From assembly GCF_010499455.1 (NCBI RefSeq), contig NZ_JAAGOH010000031.1:1-49052 (forward strand): 49,052 nucleotides of DNA, read 5' to 3'. Numbering within the stretch: position 1 is the first letter of the stretch; each line of letters begins with the position of its first letter. The stretch is from Ideonella livida (GTDB taxonomy: Bacteria; Pseudomonadota; Gammaproteobacteria; Burkholderiales; Burkholderiaceae_C). Under the pieces are notes generated by a model, which saw only the letters and a program-made list of their open reading frames with translations, did no database searches and was not told the origin of the DNA. A program made the translations under genes and the position numbers. Of this stretch, positions 16,103-24,452 are shown piece by piece.

Positions 16103-17128
16103 TCAGAAGAACTCGACGTCGCTCTGCGACGTTTCGGCCGCCAGCAGGCCCTGCGCCACCAAGGTGCCGTGGTGGCAGACCTGGTCCCGGCCATGGGCCT
16201 TGGCGTGGTAGACCGCCTGGTCGGCCCGCGCCACCGCCGCCGACGGGGTGTCTCCAGCCCGTACATCGGTATAGCCCACGCTGACCGTGATGCTGCCGAC
16301 CTGGGGAAACACCGCCGTGCGCACCGCCAAGGCAAAACGCTCCAGCGCCAGCCGCGCATGTTCGGCGCTGCCGCAACGCAGCAGCACGACAAACTCCTCA
16401 CCGCCAAACCGGTAGAGCAGGTCGTCATGGCGGAAGGACCGCAGCATCACCCGGGACAGCAGCAGCAGGACCTCGTCGCCGATCAGGTGACCAAAGCGGT
16501 CATTGACCTGCTTGAAATGGTCCACGTCGATCACGCCCAACCAGTACTGGCCGGTGGACACGCCCCGCCGCTCCGCGCCGGGTGCACCGGCGGGATCGGC
16601 CTGCATCGGCAGCGCCGAAGCCTTGTAGAAGCTCTCGTCAAAGGACTTGCGGTTGGCCAGGCCAGTGAGGGTGTCCCGTTCGCTGTAATCCAGCAGACCG
16701 TGGACATGGCGCCAGACGTCGATGAGCGCTTCCAGGCGCTCGCGCTGCAGGGGCCCCAGCGCCATGGACAGGTTGCAGACCAAAACGCCGCGCGCCGCCC
16801 CCTCCACCAGCACCGGCCAGACCAAGGCGCCGTCGGCTTGGAGCGCCGGCGCCACCGGGGAGAGCACCGCAGCCCATGACGGCCGCTCGTCCAAGCGGGG
16901 CCAATGTTCAAACGGATGCTGGGTGGTGTCCACCAGCGCGGCAGGCCCACCCGAGCACCACTGCAGGCGCGGCAACCAACGGCGATCCGCCCCTTCGCCG
17001 ACCAGGCGCACCCACTGCACGGCCGAAATGGGAAAACACTGCGACATGGCACGTACCAGGGCCTGGTCCAGGGCATCCCGATCCCGCAACCCCGCCAGTG
17101 TCGCCAGATGGATCACCAGTTCCGACAC
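16103..17128 (-). CDS. GGDEF-domain diguanylate cyclase
   Basis: 341 residues. The C-terminal GGDEF domain is complete: DTLTGLANR (152-160), DVDHFKQVND (201-210), the active-site GGEEF (242-246) and, exactly five residues earlier, the inhibitory I-site RHDD (233-236). It should make c-di-GMP from GTP and be feedback-inhibited. The first 145 or so residues form a GAF-like sensory region without a membrane helix, so the enzyme is soluble. GTG 17128 is chosen because AGGAGA stands 7 bases upstream. It lies 100 bases downstream of chpA on the same strand, so it may be co-expressed with the pilus chemosensory system. Confidence 0.9.
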   Translation of the reverse strand: MSELVIHLATLAGLRDRDALDQALVRAMSQCFPISAVQWVRLVGEGADRRWLPRLQWCSGGPAALVDTTQHPFEHWPRLDERPSWAAVLSPVAPALQADGALVWPVLVEGAARGVLVCNLSMALGPLQRERLEALIDVWRHVHGLLDYSERDTLTGLANRKSFDESFYKASALPMQADPAGAPGAERRGVSTGQYWLGVIDVDHFKQVNDRFGHLIGDEVLLLLSRVMLRSFRHDDLLYRFGGEEFVVLLRCGSAEHARLALERFALAVRTAVFPQVGSITVSVGYTDVRAGDTPSAAVARADQAVYHAKAHGRDQVCHHGTLVAQGLLAAETSQSDVEFF

Positions 17129-17135
17129 GCATCCG

Positions 17136-17141
17136 TCTCCT
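17136..17141 (-). promoter_or_regulatory. Ribosome binding site deciding the diguanylate cyclase start
   Basis: Minus-strand AGGAGA, 7 bases before GTG 17128. An upstream in-frame start at 17182 would add 18 Arg/Gly-rich residues and lacks such a site. Confidence 0.6.
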
Positions 17142-17228
17142 GAACCTTGCCCTGGGGCGCGCCTTGGAGCCCGCCGGGCCAACCCATCGGCCCCACCCCG
17201 CGGCGCAACCGACTTTGCAACGATGGGG

Positions 17229-20200
17229 TCAGGCCGCCACCGTCACGCCGGCGTAGTCGCGCACCAATCCCAGCAACAGGTCTTCGTCATATGGCTTGCC
17301 AAGATAATGGTCCACGCCCAATTCGTGCGCATGTTCGCGGTGCTTCTGCGCAATCCGCGAAGTGATCATGATCACCGGCAGGTCGGCCAGACGCGGATCG
17401 CTGCGCAGGTTGCGCACCAAGTCAAAGCCGTCCATGCGCGGCATCTCAATGTCACACAGCATCACCACCGGGCGCTCGTCCACCAGCTTCTCCAGCGCGT
17501 CCAGGCCGTCCTTGGCCAGCAGCACGCGATAGCCTTCGCGCTGCAGCAGGCGCTGGGTGACACGGCGCACGGTCAGCGAATCGTCCACCACCATCACCAG
17601 CGCCGGTTGCGCCTCGGCCGGCTGGACCGGGGCCGCACTGGCCAGGGCGGCAGCCGCAGCCGGCTGCGTCTCGCCACCCACCGGCTCGGCCTGCAACTCC
17701 TGCAGGCGGCGGCGGATGTCCTGGCCATACACCGCCGCCAGCGCCACGGGGTTGTAGATCAGCACGGTGCCACCGGTCGGCAACAGCGACATGCCCGCCA
17801 AGCCCGGCAGCCGCGACAGCTGCGTGCCCAGGTTCTTGACCACTGCTTCCTGGTTGCCCGAGACAGCCGCCACATGCAGCGCCACGTACTGCGCCGCGCT
17901 TCGCACGATCACCACCTGCGCGGTCCGGCCTTCCACCTGGCCGCGCACGGCATCCTGCAACAGGCTGCCCAGCCAGAAGAACGGAATTTCACGCTCGCCA
18001 TGGCGCAGCACACCAGTGCGGTAGGCGGCCTCGACCTCGGCCACGGGCACCCGACGCACCAGCTCGACCAGGGTGGCCGGCACGGCCACCACCGGTCCGC
18101 CGGCGTCGAGCACCACCACTTGCGTCACGGCCGTGGTGAGCGGCAGGACCAGGCGGAAGGTGGTGCCCTGCCCGGTGCTGGTGGCGGTTTCGATGCGTCC
18201 GCCCATGGCGGTCACCTCGGCACGTACCACATCCATGCCGACGCCCCGGCCGGCCACTTCGGTCACCACGCTGGCGGTGGAGAAGCCTGAACGGAAGATC
18301 ATGCCGGCCAGCTCCGCCTCGGAGAGCTGAGCATCCGGAGCCACCAGCCCCGCGGCCCGGGCCTTGGCCTCGATGCGGGCCAGGTCCAGGCCCGCGCCGT
18401 CGTCACGCACCTCAATCTGCACTTCGTTGCCGATCTGGTGCAGGCTGACCTCGATGTGGCCCGAGGCCGGCTTGCCGGCAGCTTCACGGTGGGCCGGCGT
18501 CTCGATGCCATGGGCCACGGCGTTGCGCAGCAAGTGCTCGAACGGCGCGGCCATGCGGTCCAGCACGGCACGGTCCAGCTCGATGCTGCCGCCCACCAGG
18601 TTCAAGCGCACCAGCTTGCCGGTGTCCTTGGCCGACTGACGGACCACCCGGTAGAGGCGGTCGGAGAGGTTGTCGAACTCCACCATGCGGGCACGCAGCA
18701 GGTCGTCCTGCAGGTCGCGGGTCAGACGCAGCTGGTTGGCCAACTGATCTTCCGCATCCTGCAGCGTCTGCACCAGGCCGCGCTGCACCGTTCCCACGTC
18801 GTTGACGGATTCGGCCAGCATGCGGGTCAGTTCCTGCACGCGGGTGAACCGGTCCATCTCCAGGGGGTCGAAGCTCTGGTGCAGCTGGCGCGCGGCCTCC
18901 ATGCGGGAGGTCATCTGCGTCTCGGCCTGGATCTCCAGGTCGCGCAGCTGGCGGCGCAGACGCTCCAGGTTGTCGGTCAGTTCGCGCAGCGAGTTCTGCA
19001 TCTGACCCATGTCCGAGGCAATGCGGGCGCGGGTGATGCCCACCTCGCCCGCATGGCTCACCATGCGGTCCAGGAGCGGGGCCTTCACGCGCACCGTGCC
19101 TTGGGCCGCCGCATCCTGCGCAACCCCCGCGGCCAGGGTCGACGAGGCACGGCGCAGCGCCAGCTGGGCCCAGTCGACCTGCCCGCCCACGGCCGCCACG
19201 GCGGCCGGCAGCACCGGTTCCGGCTCCGCCACCTGCGGCAGCTCGATGGCAAACGGCGCTGCCACCGTCACCTCTGGGGCGGGCAGCTCGGCACGCGGCA
19301 GCACCTCGGCCACCGGCGCCTCGAGCGCCGCCACGCCGGACTCCGCCAGCGGCTGCGCCTCCTCATGGGGCTCGCCACGCAGCAGACGGTCAAACTGCTC
19401 GCTCAAGGTGTCCACGCCGGTCTGCAGCTCCTGCAGCAGGCCGGCATCCAGGGCGCCTCGACCCAGCACCTCCTCGATGGAGGTCTCCAGGCGGTGGGCC
19501 AGCTCGCCCAGCTGCATCGCGCCAGCCATCCGGGCACTGCCCTTGAAGGTGTGCAGCGAACGCATGGCCAAGGCCGCCCGCCCCATGTCCGACAGGTCGT
19601 CTTCCCAGGCGCGCATCTGCTCGCCCAGCTGAGGCAGCAGCTCCTTGCCTTCTTCGGCAAAAAGCGCAAAGAGTTCGGGGTCCAGGCTCTCGAGATCGCC
19701 GACCCGCTCGAGGTGCGACGGTGTCGCCACCGGCGCCAGCGCAGCCGGCACCACCGGCTCGGCGGTCTGCAGGACGACCGGCTCGACCTCCGGCACGAAC
19801 GCAGCGTCCACCACCGGCGTCGCCAGCTCCAGCACATCCGTCGGCAGGAGCACCTCGTCGGGCACCACGGCCGCGTCGGTCACGGCACCGAGGTCAAGGT
19901 CGAGCACCGTCTCGCCCACCGGCGTCGGCTCTGCCTCAAACCCGCTGACCAACGCCTCCTCCTCGGGCGCCGCCTCCAGCACCAACGGCAACTCGGCCAA
20001 GTCGGGAAGCGCCACGTCGGGCTCGCGGCCAAAACTGTCGGGCGTGACCAGCCCCGCCTCGGGCGCCCAGGGCGACAGCGGCACCTCGGCGGCCGGCTCG
20101 GCCGCCAATGGCAGATCGGTCACGGTGGCCTCGAAACCCTCGACCGGAACGGCCGGCGGCGCCTCGGCCTCCAGCAGCTCAAAGTCCAGGCTGAGGTCGG

Positions 20201-23200
20201 TGTCCGACCCCTCGGGCTCCGGCTCCAGCTCAGCCATGGGTGCGGCCAGGAGTTCGTCCTCCAGCCCATCGTGGGCCAGCAGGTCCATGGGCGCGGTCAC
20301 ACGGGCCAAGTGCTGGGCCGACTCCTCTTCCTCATACGCGGCGAATCGGGCCAGCAGACCGGCATCGGCATCGGCCAGGAAGCCGGCCGCGAATTGATGC
20401 AACAGGCGCCGGATTTCCTCGGCCACCGCCAGGAAGAGCTCCGCCTCCGCGTCGGAGCCCTGCCCGCGCAGCTGGGAGCGCTCAAGCGCATGCTCCAGCC
20501 GTCGCGCCAGATCCGACAGGCTGCGGAAACCCACTGTGGCCGAATTGCCCGCCAGCGAATGGGCCAGGGCGATGGGCGTGTCTTCCACCGGCTGGAAGGA
20601 TTCCAGCTGCCACTCGGCCAGCGCGGTGTGCAGGCGACGCACCTGCTCGTCCGCCTCGTTGAGGTAGATGTTGAACAGGGCGATGGGGATCTGCAGTGTG
20701 CCCACCGACTTGAAGCGCTCGTGATCGGTCTGCAGCGGGGTGACATTGCTGGGCAGCGGCGCCGGCGCCGGAACCTCCTCGACCGCCGTGGCGGCCGGCG
20801 CCTCGTCCACCGCCACCGGCGGCGTCTCGACCAGGATCTCCTCGAGCGCTGGCAGCTCCAGCACCAGCGCGTCGTCGGCGGCATCGGCCGCCTGCGGATC
20901 GGCGGTCAACACCTCGGCCACCGGCAGGGCCGGTACTTCGGCGTCCGGTGACGGCTGCGGCCACTCGGCCTCCAGCACCGGCAGGTCTGACAACTCCGAC
21001 GACCCCGGCAGGTCCAGATCGAGGAGTCCGTCGGCCACACCCGGCAAAGGCGCTTCGCCCAGGGCGGCCACACCCTCGTCCTGCACCATCAGGTCGACAT
21101 CCAGATCGATCAGCGGTGCGGGCACGCTGGCGGCGGACGCCTCCAGTTCGCCGTCGTCGGGCAAGTCCAGCAGCAGGAAACTGTCGTTGGCCGGCGCGGC
21201 AGCAGGCACCACGGCTTCCGTGGTCAGCGGCAGGTCCGGCAGCTCGGCAGCCTCCTCGAACCCGTCGCCAGGCGGCAGCTCCATCGGGAGCTCGACCGCG
21301 TCCTGCCCTTCGGGCGCGAGGACGACCTCCAGCACCGGCGGCTGCTCCAGCATGGGCTGCGTGGCCTCCGGAGCCTCCTGCGGGAGGTCAAGGGGCGGCG
21401 CCACGGACGGTGCCTCAGGCAGGGCCAGATCGAGATCCAGGGTCGACCCGGCAGGCTCATCCTCCTCCAGGTCGTCGAGCGAACCCACGGCCGTGGACAT
21501 CCAGTCGGTGTCCGGGGGCGCGGGGGCGGGCTCGATGGTTTCAGGCTCGATGTCGAAGTCGAGCTCAAGCGCCCCGGCAGACGCGGGCGCCTCATGGGAC
21601 GGTTCAAGGGACGGCTCGGGCTGGGCCGGCTCCGCCGACACAAAGTCCAGCGGCAGGTCGGAACCGGACACCTCGGCAAGGTCGTCGGCGAAAGCGAAAC
21701 CTTCCTCAGGCGCGGCCTCGGAGGGCAACGCCGTCGCCTCGGGCATCAGCTCGGATGCGGGGTCCACCTGCAGCGCTGCAAGTTCATGCAAAGGTGCGGC
21801 TGCCGGCACAGGCGCAGGCGCCACCGGCGTGGCCACCAGCACCGGGGCCAGCTCCTCTCCGGTGACCTTGGCGCGCAGCTGGTGCGCACGGGCGATCAGC
21901 GCCTGCGGTGCCTCGGCCGACAAGTCCCCCTGCACCGCCTCGTCAATCCAGCGCTCGAACTGCTGGAGGGTCTCGGCGACAAAACCGCGCAGGCCGGCAT
22001 CGGCCTGCACGGTCGCGGCAGCCAGGACGGCATTGCAGAGCTGCTCACAGGCCCAGGCGCCCTCGCCGAAATTCTTCAGCCCGACCATGCGGGCACTGCC
22101 CTTGAGCGTATGGAAAGCCCGGCGGATGGTGGTCATCGCGTCGGTATCCTGGTGGTGGCGCTCCAGCACCTGCAGCGCGTCGCGCGCACCCACCACCACT
22201 TCGCGCGCCTCCTCGATGAAGATCTCGCGCATCTCGAGATCCTCGTCGTCTTCCTGGGGCACCGGCGCTGCGGCGACCACCGGCGCCGCCGCGACCGGCG
22301 CGGGCGCAGGCATGGGCGCCGCCACCGGGGCAGGGGGCGCCGCGACCGGTGCCGCCTGCGGCGTCGCCAAAGATGCGGAGTCCTGCGGAGACGCCGCCGT
22401 GTCCCTGGACAGGACTGGCTCCGGGGTCGCCTCGACGGCCTGCGGTTCCACCTCCTGAGGCTCCTCCGCCTGGCGACCCATCAAGGTGCTGAAGCGCCCG
22501 GTGGCGGCATCAAACTTGAACAGGCTGCGGGCCAGCTGGGGCTGGACGGCGAGCATGTCGATCAGGAAGGACAGGGCGCCCAGGTTGTCGGCCAGTTGCT
22601 GGGCAACGGCCGCCCCGGCCGCACCGGCCACCGGCGCGTGCAGCAAGGCTGCGACCTCATCACGCATGCGGCTGACCGCCTGCGAGGCATGCGACAGCCC
22701 GAGCACCGAAAACACCCCACGCATGGAGCCCAGCTGCCCCGGCACGGCGCCCAGGGCGCCCGGCTCATCGGGATGCCGGTGGAACCGGTCCAACTCGGTC
22801 TCGATCTCGGCCAGCGATGCGCGCAGCTCCTGCACCACGCTGCCCATGCTCTGGCGGTCGGAAATCTCCCGGTACAAGGCTTCGACCCAGGGCTCCACCG
22901 GCTCAGGCTCCTGGCCTGCCGTGACCGTGTCGAGCCGCTGGGCCAGACGCTGCACACGCTCGTGCAGGTCGGTCTCCTCCAGGCCGGCGCCTTCCAGGGA
23001 AGCGTCCAGGCACAGCAGCGTGGTGGCCACCTCCATGGCCAGCGCCGGGCTGGGCGCAGCGCGGCTGCGCTCGGTGCTGTCCACCGCGCGCTGCAGGGCC
23101 TGCGCCAACCGGTCGCCTTCAGGGAAGAGCTGGTTGACCGAATCGTTGACCAGCGCCGCCTGCTCGCCCAGACCCTCCAGCAGCGCCAGCTCACCCGCAG

Positions 23201-24206
23201 CCAGGTTGGACCAGGTCTCCTTCAAGACCGCCACCCGCCGCTTGGCCACCGGCACCAGGGCCGGGTCGTAGCGGCCCAGGGCGCTTCGCTCGAAGGACAA
23301 ACCGGAGAGGTCGGGCAAGTCCACATCACTCAGCACAGCGGACAAGGCAGGCGGCAGGGTGCTCACCCGCTGGGCGCGCGCGCAGGCGAAAAGCAGCTCC
23401 TTGACCAGATCCTCGACGTGGTCGCTGCGACCACGCTCCACCTCGCGCAAATGCCCCAACAGCCGCGAGGCGACCCGCTTGACGTAGAGGTCTGCCGGCA
23501 GGAGCCCGGCCCCCACAGCCTCGAAGACCGCCGCCGCCAGACGCCAGACGGGATCCACCTGCCCGAAGGGCGAGCGGCCGATCAGGTCGTACTGGGCCGC
23601 CATGTGGCGGGCAGCCTCCAGATCACCGGTGCGGAAGAAGTCCAGCAAACGGCGCTCGACCGCCTGACGCACTTTGGGCGGCAGCGCCGCCTTCAGGGGC
23701 ACGCCGCGACCCAGCAACGCGCGTCCGCCCGCCGGCAGGTCCCAAAGGTCGGAGGGCTGAATCTTGTCTTGCCCCGCCAACGCGCAGACAGCGCGGTACT
23801 GGGGAAAGAGCGAGGCCGCCGGCAGCGCCTGGCCGTTGAGTCGGCGTCGGAGCAGCTCCAGCAGACCGAAAGACGCCTGCTCCAGGGTGACGACCGCCCC
23901 CACGGTGAGCGGTGTGTTGCCGGTGATGAACTGCTGCACAGCCAGTTCGGCCGCCCGGGCGAATCGCGCGGCATCGGCCTGCCCGATCATGACCAGGGCC
24001 CCCACCACCTGATGCACCAGGTTGCGCGCTTGCAGCAGCGCCGTGGTGGGCACCTGCCGGCCATCCTGCTCCTGGGCCGCCTCCAGCTCCCGCTGATGAC
24101 GGCGCAAGGACTTGTTGGCGTTCTCCAGGGTGCGGCGCAGTTCGTCCTGCACCCAGGCCAGAGCGCTCAGGTCGGCAGACAGTTCGTGTTCGCGTGCTTG
24201 GTCCAT
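17229..24206 (-). CDS. chpA: ChpA/PilL-type hybrid histidine kinase of the type IV pilus chemosensory system
   Basis: 2325 residues. Multiple Hpt units: canonical phosphorylatable histidines H699 (FHTLKGSA), H1216 (AHSLAGNSA) and H1552 (LHTFKGSA), plus two degenerate units, one around H65 and one around residue 493 where the histidine position is glycine. The CheA-like kinase core follows (about 1690-2190): dimerisation helices, N box HLLRNAVAHG near 1890, DDGAGL, GFSTA and GRGVGMDVV, then a CheW-like domain. A C-terminal REC domain has phosphoacceptor D2252. Linkers between Hpt units (roughly 800-1170 and 1290-1500) are acidic, Ala/Pro-rich, with recurring LDLDL-type words. It transmits PilJ signals to PilG and PilH to set pilus extension/retraction and cAMP-linked outputs. 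Confidence 0.95.
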   Translation of the reverse strand: MDQAREHELSADLSALAWVQDELRRTLENANKSLRRHQRELEAAQEQDGRQVPTTALLQARNLVHQVVGALVMIGQADAARFARAAELAVQQFITGNTPLTVGAVVTLEQASFGLLELLRRRLNGQALPAASLFPQYRAVCALAGQDKIQPSDLWDLPAGGRALLGRGVPLKAALPPKVRQAVERRLLDFFRTGDLEAARHMAAQYDLIGRSPFGQVDPVWRLAAAVFEAVGAGLLPADLYVKRVASRLLGHLREVERGRSDHVEDLVKELLFACARAQRVSTLPPALSAVLSDVDLPDLSGLSFERSALGRYDPALVPVAKRRVAVLKETWSNLAAGELALLEGLGEQAALVNDSVNQLFPEGDRLAQALQRAVDSTERSRAAPSPALAMEVATTLLCLDASLEGAGLEETDLHERVQRLAQRLDTVTAGQEPEPVEPWVEALYREISDRQSMGSVVQELRASLAEIETELDRFHRHPDEPGALGAVPGQLGSMRGVFSVLGLSHASQAVSRMRDEVAALLHAPVAGAAGAAVAQQLADNLGALSFLIDMLAVQPQLARSLFKFDAATGRFSTLMGRQAEEPQEVEPQAVEATPEPVLSRDTAASPQDSASLATPQAAPVAAPPAPVAAPMPAPAPVAAAPVVAAAPVPQEDDEDLEMREIFIEEAREVVVGARDALQVLERHHQDTDAMTTIRRAFHTLKGSARMVGLKNFGEGAWACEQLCNAVLAAATVQADAGLRGFVAETLQQFERWIDEAVQGDLSAEAPQALIARAHQLRAKVTGEELAPVLVATPVAPAPVPAAAPLHELAALQVDPASELMPEATALPSEAAPEEGFAFADDLAEVSGSDLPLDFVSAEPAQPEPSLEPSHEAPASAGALELDFDIEPETIEPAPAPPDTDWMSTAVGSLDDLEEDEPAGSTLDLDLALPEAPSVAPPLDLPQEAPEATQPMLEQPPVLEVVLAPEGQDAVELPMELPPGDGFEEAAELPDLPLTTEAVVPAAAPANDSFLLLDLPDDGELEASAASVPAPLIDLDVDLMVQDEGVAALGEAPLPGVADGLLDLDLPGSSELSDLPVLEAEWPQPSPDAEVPALPVAEVLTADPQAADAADDALVLELPALEEILVETPPVAVDEAPAATAVEEVPAPAPLPSNVTPLQTDHERFKSVGTLQIPIALFNIYLNEADEQVRRLHTALAEWQLESFQPVEDTPIALAHSLAGNSATVGFRSLSDLARRLEHALERSQLRGQGSDAEAELFLAVAEEIRRLLHQFAAGFLADADAGLLARFAAYEEEESAQHLARVTAPMDLLAHDGLEDELLAAPMAELEPEPEGSDTDLSLDFELLEAEAPPAVPVEGFEATVTDLPLAAEPAAEVPLSPWAPEAGLVTPDSFGREPDVALPDLAELPLVLEAAPEEEALVSGFEAEPTPVGETVLDLDLGAVTDAAVVPDEVLLPTDVLELATPVVDAAFVPEVEPVVLQTAEPVVPAALAPVATPSHLERVGDLESLDPELFALFAEEGKELLPQLGEQMRAWEDDLSDMGRAALAMRSLHTFKGSARMAGAMQLGELAHRLETSIEEVLGRGALDAGLLQELQTGVDTLSEQFDRLLRGEPHEEAQPLAESGVAALEAPVAEVLPRAELPAPEVTVAAPFAIELPQVAEPEPVLPAAVAAVGGQVDWAQLALRRASSTLAAGVAQDAAAQGTVRVKAPLLDRMVSHAGEVGITRARIASDMGQMQNSLRELTDNLERLRRQLRDLEIQAETQMTSRMEAARQLHQSFDPLEMDRFTRVQELTRMLAESVNDVGTVQRGLVQTLQDAEDQLANQLRLTRDLQDDLLRARMVEFDNLSDRLYRVVRQSAKDTGKLVRLNLVGGSIELDRAVLDRMAAPFEHLLRNAVAHGIETPAHREAAGKPASGHIEVSLHQIGNEVQIEVRDDGAGLDLARIEAKARAAGLVAPDAQLSEAELAGMIFRSGFSTASVVTEVAGRGVGMDVVRAEVTAMGGRIETATSTGQGTTFRLVLPLTTAVTQVVVLDAGGPVVAVPATLVELVRRVPVAEVEAAYRTGVLRHGEREIPFFWLGSLLQDAVRGQVEGRTAQVVIVRSAAQYVALHVAAVSGNQEAVVKNLGTQLSRLPGLAGMSLLPTGGTVLIYNPVALAAVYGQDIRRRLQELQAEPVGGETQPAAAAALASAAPVQPAEAQPALVMVVDDSLTVRRVTQRLLQREGYRVLLAKDGLDALEKLVDERPVVMLCDIEMPRMDGFDLVRNLRSDPRLADLPVIMITSRIAQKHREHAHELGVDHYLGKPYDEDLLLGLVRDYAGVTVAA

Positions 24207-24452
24207 GGTCTCTCGGGCGTTGCCGCCGGAAATCGGGGCGCCCGGAGGGCCGGACGGCAGGCCGCCCCTCCCAGGCCCCGGAAGGGATCCGCGAGCCGCA
24301 CCGGATGCCGGTGGGCTCTAGAGGATGCCCAGGCCGGCCAGACACGCCCTCCCACCTGAAACCGGGCATCCACGCCGGTGCATCCGGCGGAATCGATCCC
24401 GGCGCCGGCAGCCGTGGCCGCTGGCAGGAGGGAGGACGGCTGACCAGGCACG
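24207..24452. other. Intergenic spacer between pilJ and chpA
   Basis: 246 bases, the largest gap inside the pil-chp cluster. I see no gene, no T-tract terminator and no good promoter. It may hold a processing site that sets the ratio of the small upstream proteins to the giant kinase. Confidence 0.35.

Noticed and set aside
17129-17228. Possible terminator between chpA and the diguanylate cyclase gene
   Set aside because: I could not pair any stem of six or more bases followed by T on the minus strand.
18438-24359. Very long open frames on the plus strand opposite chpA (about 840 and 920 codons)
   Set aside because: Their translations are Gln/Arg/His/Gly-rich with no domain; they are antisense shadows caused by high GC and codon bias of chpA, whose own frame carries clear kinase motifs.
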